Assembly (NCBI RefSeq): GCF_011745365.1
Contig: NW_024468919.1
Location: 186,001 to 250,000 of the forward strand
DNA from: Cryphonectria parasitica EP155
Lineage: Eukaryota; Ascomycota; Sordariomycetes; Diaporthales; Cryphonectriaceae
Direction of reading: 5' to 3'
DNA: 64,000 nt
The position numbers and the translations under genes are program-made. Numbering within the stretch: position 1 is the stretch's first letter; each line of letters opens with the position of its first letter. Shown one piece after another: positions 56,198 to 64,000 of this stretch. Below the pieces are notes generated by a model. That model was not told the origin of the DNA and did not search any database. It was given only the letters and a program-made list of their open reading frames with translations.

Positions 56198-57433
56198 TCA
56201 ATGCTCTGCTTCCCAGTGCAAGTGTGGCTCTCCATGTGCCTCGAGCAGCCCACCAGTCAGCAGGGCGTCCGCTCGAACGGGGAAGAGAAGAGGTTCCAGA
56301 TGCCTCGTCTGGTCAAAGTAGACGCTCGCCCACCGCAAATGAGCCGCCCACGTTCCTGGGGCCCGATCAGCATCTGCGTTCCCAGGCTCGTCCCAGATCC
56401 TAGCCAGATATTCCCTCTGCTTGCTCAAAAGGCCGTGCGAAAACTTCATGGTTGACGACATGGCCAAGATGCCTTCCACAAAGTCCTCGGCCTCCTTGTA
56501 TGCCTCGTTGTGCGCTGCCCCGTCACGCGGCCGGCTGAGGAGCTCGAACTGCCTCCGGCCGGACCACTGGGTCAGATGTTGCGCCCAGTATACCTCAGTG
56601 ATGCACTCGTAGAGAAGCACATGCTTCGCAAAGTACGCTGGGCCGTCCCACGACAGGACCGGGTCTCGGATGTGCCGGAGGCGCTCTACACAGAACATGT
56701 GGGAGATGTAGTCGAAATAAGGCCCATACTCGAACTCGGGCGGGCCCCCGTTCGAGTTGGGGACCTCGTAACGCGGGAGGTGGCGCAGCAGGGGATGGCG
56801 GCTCATGCCCGCCGTCCCAGGGGCGCCGTCTTCCCAGCAGGCGAGGTAGATGTCGTGCCAGTACTTGACGCCAAGGCAGCCTTTGCGCGCAGCTATCAGG
56901 CCGTTGAAGAACATGGCGATTTCGTCGCTGATGGTCATCTTGAATCCCATCATCTCCTGGTCATCCTGCGGGTCCGCGAGCTTGTTCCAGCAGAGGTCAT
57001 CCAGTCCGCGAAAAAGCATGAAGCCAACGTCGAGCCAGACCCCTCCATGGAGGTAAAGAAGTGGGAGGCGCATCAGGTCGCCCATGTGCGCCCCGAGGTG
57101 CGTGTTGCTGGCTGTCGTACCCGGTGAGGGAGGCTGGAGGAGCGAGCGAGGGAGGAAGAGCGCGGGCTCGGAGATGTATCTGGACCAGTGATTCGCTGAC
57201 CCTTCTACCATGTCGACCACACGTACGGTCCAGTCCTGGTGGCGCCGCACCCAGCTGATGATATTGCGCTGGCACCATGGCTTACAATTTGCAAGACCTG
57301 TGTCCCAAAACGCCCAGATGTTCCTTTCTGAACCGTCGACAGGTTTGAATGTCTGCAGATCCGTAAGAATCTCTTGGTCAGATCGTTGATCAATTGTTGA
57401 GCGTGTTGGGCGTGGCTGTATGGGTTCCATCAT
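56198..57433 (-). CDS. Caps_synth / GT32-like glycosyltransferase
   Basis: 411 residues in one exon, no signal peptide or membrane helix. Visible are the entry IWAFWDTGLANCKPWCQRNI, typical of capsular-polysaccharide-synthesis/GT32 proteins, and the nucleotide-sugar region GDLMRLPLLYLHGGVWLDVG. In that region the family's LDxD/LDAT element is LDVG, so the second metal-binding Asp of a true DxD is not there. FFNGLIAARKG and a long C-terminal helix-rich part follow. Start: MMEP; the second Met could also serve. Divergent from the regulator gene and inside the cluster, it may glycosylate the product. Fungal Caps_synth proteins are poorly characterised, so donor and acceptor are open. Confidence 0.82.
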   Translation of the reverse strand: MMEPIQPRPTRSTIDQRSDQEILTDLQTFKPVDGSERNIWAFWDTGLANCKPWCQRNIISWVRRHQDWTVRVVDMVEGSANHWSRYISEPALFLPRSLLQPPSPGTTASNTHLGAHMGDLMRLPLLYLHGGVWLDVGFMLFRGLDDLCWNKLADPQDDQEMMGFKMTISDEIAMFFNGLIAARKGCLGVKYWHDIYLACWEDGAPGTAGMSRHPLLRHLPRYEVPNSNGGPPEFEYGPYFDYISHMFCVERLRHIRDPVLSWDGPAYFAKHVLLYECITEVYWAQHLTQWSGRRQFELLSRPRDGAAHNEAYKEAEDFVEGILAMSSTMKFSHGLLSKQREYLARIWDEPGNADADRAPGTWAAHLRWASVYFDQTRHLEPLLFPVRADALLTGGLLEAHGEPHLHWEAEH

Positions 57434-58397
57434 GTCTGGTTTTCGATAATTGCTACTTTAATGTAAAGTCAGCATTCCTTCGGAGCCTGTCAGCCATAAG
57501 TGACTCGCAGGTACTTATACAAGTTTCTGCTGGTCATTCTGCAAAGGGAATCCTTCGGATTACCTGAACAAGCATCAGCACTTGTCATCAACACCCTTTG
57601 TTCTTCATCCCCGTTATTATATTTGAGTCCAGAGTAGAGAAATGGAACAAATCGTACTATCTCAATCAATAGTACTTGTCTTGTGTTCCTTATAATCTAG
57701 TCATTCTCACCAACATAACAATACCATTGCCTTTGTTGAAGAGAGAATTCAATGTTGGTTAATACAACTCATTTCTGGGGAGGTGAGTTGAATTAAACTC
57801 CTTGTGTGAGACGACAATCAAAATAAACATTGCTGCTACTAATGAAAGAAAAAATAAACACGATACTATGACATGACCGAACGCATGTCTGGTTTACAAA
57901 AAATTCGCTATTCATGTGTGAATGCATATTGTTATGGGCATAATCTGGAAGTGCCTCTCAGCTCCATATGCTCCAGTCCAGGCCCAATACACTGACATTC
58001 ATTCCAGTGCATATTCCATTCTCAAGTAAACCATTCTCATTTCAATAGCTTTTTACTGACTGTTGCACGATGCCAGGCCATCCTTGGACAGAACAAGAAA
58101 CTAGATCCGTCACATGAGCCATGTCTCCCCTTTTCCTCCCTCCCCACATCGTCGGAAAATTGTTATTGCCTTCAGCCTGGAGAAAAACTGGAGCCATGTT
58201 TTCTACCATCCCTCCAAGTTCTCAGCCCTTGTTCACTTGCTTGGTTTGCGGTCGGTTTGAGGGTCTCGTTTTGCCGAATACCGAATTACCTTGCGATTTC
58301 ATCTTTCTAAGCCCATACTTACTTCCTTGACTTAATTGATCGGCAAAGCTGATGTTCGGAAAGGAGACGAGGACCTTCTGCGGGTAATCAAGTGCTC
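57434..58397. promoter_or_regulatory. divergent promoter, glycosyltransferase / regulator
   Basis: 964 bases between diverging starts. A small palindrome AATCCTTCGGATT lies near 57550 and a related CCTTCGGA lies near 57477. No gene seen. Confidence 0.45.
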
Positions 58398-60857
58398 ATG
58401 ACGACACCGCTGAAGCGAAAGAGGAGCGATGCCGCTCCGGGTCCGCGGCCGGAGCCCAAGAAATTGGCCGCAGCATGCACTGCTTGCCGTAAGCAAAAAG
58501 TAAGTAGGGCAACTCACTTTGCAGCACGAGAAATGCTGTCTATTTGTAAAGGCAATGTGTAAACATTCATTCTTTGAGAAGAAAAGAGTGTCTGACACTT
58601 GAGATGTAGTGGTTAATGCTTTAACTAGATCAAATGCGACATGCCTACCGAGGAACCGCCTTGTTCACGATGCGAAAGACGAGGCCTCTCGTGCGTATTG
58701 CATACGTCTGCGCTGAGAGTCTCCAACCCAGATCACAGGTTAGTACGGATAATATACATTTATATATATGGATCATTTACATGTCATCCTAGTCGCAAAC
58801 TTGGAATGTTCAATACTAATTTACCCTCCCATCCGACCTCAAGGCAAGTCATGCTGCTCGGCAAGGACATATCCAATATTTTCTCTACACTCCAACGCGT
58901 CTGCGACAAGCTCAGCATCGAACCTCCTTGGCCATTGATGTCAACCCAAGGAGCAAACGGAGCTGAGAGCCACCTGGAGCAGCAGTCTGCCGAGGGCACT
59001 GAAGAAGCAGGCGAAGATGGCACTAGGTCGGGGGTGTACGAGTTGTCACCACCAGCCTCGCCATCAGCAGTCCAGGCACCCATCGACCCGTACCTCAGCG
59101 GCGGAAACATTGGCGCAGATGCTTCTCTCACTGCAGGGACGGGCACAGGGGGGCATGGAAGTCCAGCGCAGAGGGTTCGGGGTCGAGAGAGCGAGAGGGG
59201 GGATCTGGTCAGCAAGGGCATCATCACGCCAGAGCGCGCCGAGATGCTGGTCAAGCATTATCTGCTCTATCTGGATCGATTTCTTTACGGAATCGCCGGC
59301 CACTATCGGGATGCCCACCAGGTTCGCATGGCGTCCCCCACACTCTTTGCGGCCATGTGTGCCGTCGCCGCCTTTCAAGACGTCGACAATAAGGATCTTT
59401 TCGATCAGTGCTATAAAGAGTACCGATCTCTGGTGTCGACATCCTTATTTGAGAAGAGGGATCTCGAGTACATTCGGGCTCTGTGCATCGGCTCATTCTG
59501 GCTTCTGGACACATCCAGGATCCTCCTCAGCGACGCCGTGCGAAGAGCTGCAGACTCTCGATTGCATCACTATTTCCACAGGTGGATGGATTACTCTTCA
59601 ACAACAACCACGACGTCAAAAGTTCCGACTGCGTCTTTCGTCCCGGCCTCTGCAGATACAAGCACTGGTGCTGGCGCAGGTCCAGGCACAGGTCCAGTGC
59701 CGCGTGATGACCCGAAGGAGGATGCGAGAGACCGAGTTCGTCTCTGGTACCTGCTCTTCGTCTCTGACCGACATCTGTCCATCTTGCACAACAGAGACGC
59801 GTTGACCCGGCAAGAGAAAGATGCTATTGAGAACAGGGACAGTTTCCTGGCTAGTGAAAATGCAGGATCGTCACTATCCAACCTAGATATCCGTCTCATC
59901 TCACAGGTCTCATTACTAGTCATCATGGGCCAAATCCGGGATGTTCTAGGCTGTGAGCGGCCCAGACCCCTGCCCAAGACATTCGTCATTCAGTTCTCCC
60001 ATTTTACAAACGATTTGGACCAGTGGTATGGGAAATACTCGCCCTCCTTTGGTTCGTTCATCCCCACCCCCCCCCCTTTCTCCTCTCATCTTGAGATTAA
60101 TACCAGGGCTATGACAATGAGGATTACTAGACTGACATTACCGGTATGAATCAAAGAACCCGATGAACACATTGGTGACTTCCCGCTGGCTGGTCTCACC
60201 ATACATTATCAATATGCGCGACTATATCTGAACCATCACGTATTCCAAGGCCTAGACGACAAAGACCCGATTCCTGTCCACTTTCTCCCGGCTGCGGCTG
60301 CGGCACGAGAGGCCGCCCACCGCATCTTCAGCATGCTTATCGAGAATCCCGCTCTGCGCAGCAACATTGTGGGCATGCCGCACTACTTCCACATCATGAT
60401 CTCGTTTGCGGGCCACTGCTTGCTCGAGATGGCCATGAAGCACCGCGAGCAGCTGGGCATCGCGGTCGAGGACGACTTTGGCCGTATCGCCGCGGTGCTG
60501 ACCCTCTTTGCCAGCACATCCACATTGCCGCAGCACCCCATCGCGCGAGCCCTGGCTGGCCTGACACGAAAGCTCAACGAGTGCACGGCCAGCCTGGGTA
60601 TGGAGTCGGTGCTCACGGGTAGCCCTTTTCAGAAGGCTGAGTATACCAATCTTATGGCCGACTTTGGTGGTGGAATGGGCGGAGGAGAAGGAGGAGCCAA
60701 CAGCGGTGGTAGCAGTGGTAACAATGGTGAAGTGATCCATGCGATGTTTACCTCTCCTGGTAATATGCAGACTTTTGGCGGGCTGTCGGATGATTTCTGG
60801 TACGGGGACTTTGGAGACTTTCATCTGGCTTTTCCGGCGTCACAATCTCAGCTGTGA
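58398..60857 (+). CDS. Zn(II)2Cys6 transcription factor (candidate cluster regulator)
   Basis: 706 residues from exons 58398-58499, 58629-58738, 58844-60051 and 60157-60857; lengths sum to a multiple of three. The zinc cluster is CX2CX6CX8CX2CX6C with Cys at 27, 30, 37, 46, 49 and 56 (CTACRKQKIKC, CSRCERRGLSC), split by intron 1. A basic N-terminus (PLKRKRSD) precedes it. A helical middle-homology region follows at about 220-560 (ERAEMLVKHYLLYLDRFLYG; PTLFAAMCAVAAFQDVDNKD; IRALCIGSFWLLD), and a Gly/Asn-rich acidic tail ends in WYGDFGDFHLAF. Intron 2 was ended at 58843 because a TACTAAT branch site precedes it and the frame then reads directly HRQVMLLGKDISNIF. Location inside the cluster suggests pathway control. 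Confidence 0.88.
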
Positions 60858-60984
60858 CCACACATGCAGGAGAGCTGGATTCGACCTCACAAATTTTACC
60901 TCAATGAAAATATATATATATGTTGTAAATGCGACCTTCTCTGCCTTGACACCAGACATGTAATACAACCAAGATCACCACCAC

Positions 60985-63010
60985 TCAAGACTGATCATCG
61001 TCATCGTGAAAAATGGTCGTGCCCCAGTCTGGCCGGTTGAATCGCCTGCCTTTAGTCTTAGCCAGCTCGTCAATCCGCCTCATCTCGTCCTCGTCTAGCA
61101 CAAAATTGTCTCTCAGGTTCGCCTGGATCCTCGATGGGGTGGTGCTCTTAGGAATAACACTCCATCCCTTGGCGATTCCCCAGCTCAGCATCACATTTCC
61201 CGTCGCCACCCCTCTCTTGCTGGCGATCTCTGTGATGACAGGTTCCTCGTGCAGGGTGCTTCCAGACCCGCCAAGGGGTCCAAATGCCGTCTGATGGATG
61301 CCCTTGGCCGCGCAGAATTCATGCAGTTTATTCTGGGGCAGTAGCGGCTGGATCTCGGTCTGATTGACGGCTGGCACAACCGTAGCACTTGCCAACAACT
61401 TGGCGAGGTTCACAGTCGAGAAGTTGGCCACACCAATCGCGCGCACCCTGCCCGTGCCGTCCTGGAGGATCTTCTCCATCTCGCGCCAGGTATCACAGAA
61501 GTTCCACTCCGGGTCGTGCGTCTTGCGGTCTTCCTTGCCGTACTCGGCACCTGTTTGGTCCGGGCTGGGAAGCGTGACGGGCCAGTGCATGAGCCAGAGG
61601 TCGACATAGTCCAGGCCGAGGTCTTGCAGGGACTTGTCGAGAGCGCTCCCCGCCCGACGGTGGTCAGAAGACCACAGTTTAGTGGTCACAAAGAAGTCAG
61701 ACCGGGCCACAGGAGGCTTTTTAAAGACGCAGCCTATCTCTGCTTCATTGCCGTACAGAGGGGCGCAGTCAAAGTGTCGATAGCCCGCTGCGAAGGCCAC
61801 CTCGACAGCGCGGGCTGCATCTCCTGGTGCAGCTTTCCAAGTGCCAAACCCAACGGCTGGTATTTTGGCTCCAGTGTTCAAGGTGAAAAAGGAGGGTGGC
61901 TTTTGATTTTCTCCCTTTGGATTGTTGGTAGTGGTGGTTGTGGTGGTTGTGGTGGCGGAGGAGGTGAGTGAGGCTTCGAGAGTCTCTAGGACCTGCATGG
62001 TAGAGATGGTTGATTTATACAAGTCTGGAGAGGCAGGCTTGTAAGGTTTGCGTGGGTAGAATGTGGCCTCGGAGGACAAGCCCAACAAGGCACCCACAAA
62101 GCGAGCAGCTCCAGCCTTGGTGGCGGCGAGTCCTTTCTTGCAGGCCGACTCGGCAAGAGCCACTTTTCCTTGCAGCTCACGAGCCTCCTCTATCTTGCCA
62201 GCCTGCCACAAGGCGTACAATTTTGAAACAGCCCTCGGAAAGACATTGCCGATTCCTGTCACGCAGCCAACACCACCGGCTATCAGACAAGGGAGAAGCC
62301 AGTCGGACTGTCCTGAGAAGACGGCAAATTGAGAAGGAGGAAACTTGGCAGTGAGGCATGACACCTTGCCTGCATTGGCACATGTCAGCTTGACGCCCAC
62401 GATGTTTGGGTGTACTGCAAGACGCGAGAGCACGTCCACGCCGAGATCAACGCCAGCCGTAACACCAGGAAACTAATTTGAGATTGAGTGGGTTAGAAAC
62501 GAATCTTGGAAAGAGATAAATCAATTAATTCTTGGGGGAGGGTAGCTTAATTACATTGTAAACGATAATGGGAACGCGGCTATGATCCGCCACTTCGGAG
62601 TAAAAATCCACGATGGCTTGTTCAGAGACAGCCTTGGGCCAATAACTCGGGGGTAGGAGGAGGCCAAAGTCAGCACCAGCATCGACAGCATCGTCGACAA
62701 GGCGCAAAGTCTCAACCGTGGACTGGCCACTAATACCAACAGCCAGGGGAAATTTCGGTACGCCCAAGTCAGTGGCGGCCTTTCGTGCGGTGTGGATGAG
62801 ACTGACACGCTCCTCGGGTAGGAGGAGGGCTGCCTCGGCCGTCGACCCTTGGAGGACGAGACCGTTCACGCCGCTCGAGATCATGTATGACAAGTATTTG
62901 TACATGGCGTCCAGGTCGATCTCCTGGCGGGGTGTGTCCTTGTACAGGCTCACGACGGGACACCAGACCCCGGCGGGGACCGCAGGCGCCTTTGAGTCTA
63001 TTATTGGCAT
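60985..63010 (-). CDS. fusion protein: DapA-family aldolase + aldo-keto reductase
   Basis: One open frame of 647 residues joins two enzymes. Exons 63010-62555 and 62472-60985 (intron donor GTAATT, phase 0). Residues 1-322 are a class I DapA/HOGA-type aldolase: GVWCPVVSLY, NGLVLQGSTAEAALLLPEER, catalytic Tyr about 151 (PIIVYNFPG), Schiff-base Lys about 180 (VGVKLTC), GVGCVTGIGNVFP, and the usual C-terminal LETLEASL. A linker with nine Thr in a row (about 326-334) follows. Residues 347-647 are a complete aldo-keto reductase: GAKIPAVGFGTWKA, catalytic D387/Y392 (HFDCAPLYGNEAE), K417 (TTKLWSSD), H448 (LMHWP), and the NADP(H) site VIPKSTTPSRIQANL. Such aldolases split 2-keto-3-deoxy acids to pyruvate plus an aldehyde, and AKRs reduce aldehydes, so the two steps could be consecutive, as GaaC and GaaD are in galacturonate catabolism. 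The exact substrate is not visible. Confidence 0.88.
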
Positions 63011-63851
63011 ATTGTGATGCGATGGTCGACAGATCTGTTTCTTTCTGTCGAGACAAGAGGTGGAGTAAGAGGAAGAAGACCGAAATCAGTGGAAGTGAAT
63101 AGATTATAGGAATAGGTTGTATAAAATCAGGCCGTTGGTCATTGCTCTCACAACACTCAGCTAGATGAAGAAGTACGAAAGTGATGTTCGATATACTGTG
63201 AAGCCCTCTGAGGGGGTGGATAAATCGTGGTTTCGGCAAGTATTATTGATCACGGGGTGGTGCAAAGCTACAGTATTGCGTTACGGCGGAGGGCTTCCGA
63301 TGCGGGTCCTGCTCCGCGCGCGGGCAGGTTGGGGGCTGCTCTTGTCATACACACCAAGTCTACCCCTGCGGGAACCAAGGTCCGGATATGAGGTCCAGCC
63401 CGGCTCAGAGCATCCGCACAACAAGACTATGTGGATGGAGACAACAAGAATTAGGGCTGCGATGTTATCATTGGCGTGAAGTGATCTGTCTCGGCCACCG
63501 TCTGCTGATGAATACACCTAGGAATTCTCCGTCAACTACAGATTCTGCGTTCTGATTCATTGGGCCCTAACTTTGCGTATACTTCTCAGACGTCGAGTGT
63601 ACTGCACCCATGCCGTTGTCCTGGTATATGAGCTGAATCTTGAGAGGAGGACACGCATGATCTTGCGGAACAGCATCACTATGGGCCCCTACTTGTCTGT
63701 CATTTAAAATTATTGCGCTGCTCTGGCAATTTGGTCATCATTTAACTTCTGGTCTATAGGACGGCTTGATTGTCTTGACATCTCTCTAGAGAGATTTGGG
63801 AAAGAAGATAATATTCTCTACCTGCTGAGCAAATACATAATGTTGTCCACC
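63011..63851. other. upstream spacer of the fusion gene
   Basis: Contains its promoter and leader and the 3' flank of the next minus-strand gene. Short frames here show no features. Confidence 0.5.
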
Positions 63852-64000
63852 TCAACTCGCCACCTCAATGTGCTTCGCAGTCCCCTTGCCCGGGAGATCC
63901 TCAACATCCATCATCTCCTGCACATCATGGCGCACCTTCTCCTCCTCCGTGGGGTACGCATGCCGCCACATTGTCCACAGCGGTCTCTGGAACAGGTCGT
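63852..64000 (-). CDS. 3' end of a gene running in from the right edge (partial)
   Basis: On the minus strand an open frame enters at the window edge and runs to a TGA at 63854-63852. It gives 48 residues with a Trp/Arg-containing start (DLFQRPLWTMWRHAYPTEEE) and a charged end (DVQEMMDVEDLPGKGTAKHI). Codon content and GC-richness match real genes here. The acidic, Lys/Glu-rich tail resembles the cytosolic C-terminus of a transporter, but the family cannot be recognised from so little. Confidence 0.45.
   Translation of the reverse strand, partial: DLFQRPLWTMWRHAYPTEEEKVRHDVQEMMDVEDLPGKGTAKHIEVAS

Noticed and set aside
58739..58792. Alternative shorter intron 2 of the zinc-cluster factor ending at CCTAG
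   Set aside because: It is in phase but adds a linker with no family resemblance; the later acceptor has a strong TACTAAT branch site upstream and gives a continuous helix.

Overview
The window is nuclear DNA of a filamentous ascomycete, most likely a Sordariomycete. The evidence is short GT-AG introns (mostly 60-110 nt) with CTRAC-type branch sites, GC-rich coding DNA between lower-complexity spacers with many microsatellites, and fungus-specific families: Zn(II)2Cys6 regulator, SREBP-type bHLH, GPI-anchored Ser/Thr-rich surface proteins, DMATS prenyltransferase, fungal opsin and UbiA-type prenyltransferase. I see no convincing tRNA, rRNA, CRISPR array or intact transposon. Splice sites below were placed by reading-frame continuity, family similarity and consensus signals, so they are models and not transcripts.

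1-34 kb is an ordinary chromosomal arm with long spacers. It holds a SUR7/PalI-like tetraspan (877-2068, -), a SWIM+RING protein (4633-5735, +), a large Ser/Thr-rich GPI protein (6646-9141, +), a lysophospholipase (10982-12583, +), an HSL-type hydrolase (13196-14495, +), a conserved fungal protein usually labelled 'BTB domain transcription factor' (14654-15909, -), a SET/MYND-type protein (16910-17968, +), a small GPI protein (18684-19226, +), an SREBP-type bHLH factor (19932-21458, -), a GNAT acetyltransferase (24881-25393, -), a DUF1479 protein (26047-28449, -), a 5 kb gene desert, and Lunapark (33602-34930, -). A GRIP-domain golgin (35940-39564, +) follows.

40.3-45.9 kb is a retinal/opsin module. 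A proton-pump-type microbial rhodopsin (-) and a carotenoid cleavage oxygenase (+) diverge from a shared 2.45 kb spacer. The oxygenase would make retinal from beta-carotene and the opsin would bind it. The carotene biosynthetic genes are not in the window.

46.6-60.9 kb looks like a specialised-metabolite gene cluster of unusual composition: a decayed alpha/beta hydrolase, a DMATS-type aromatic prenyltransferase, two cytochromes P450, a UbiA-superfamily membrane prenyltransferase or cyclase, a Caps_synth/GT32-like glycosyltransferase and a Zn(II)2Cys6 regulator. The six intact genes form three successive divergent pairs, each with a shared promoter of 0.56-0.97 kb. No PKS, NRPS or soluble terpene synthase is present. 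Next to the regulator, tail to tail, is a single-polypeptide fusion of a DapA-family aldolase with an aldo-keto reductase (60985-63010, -). This is the most striking single gene in the window. The 3' end of one more gene enters from the right edge.
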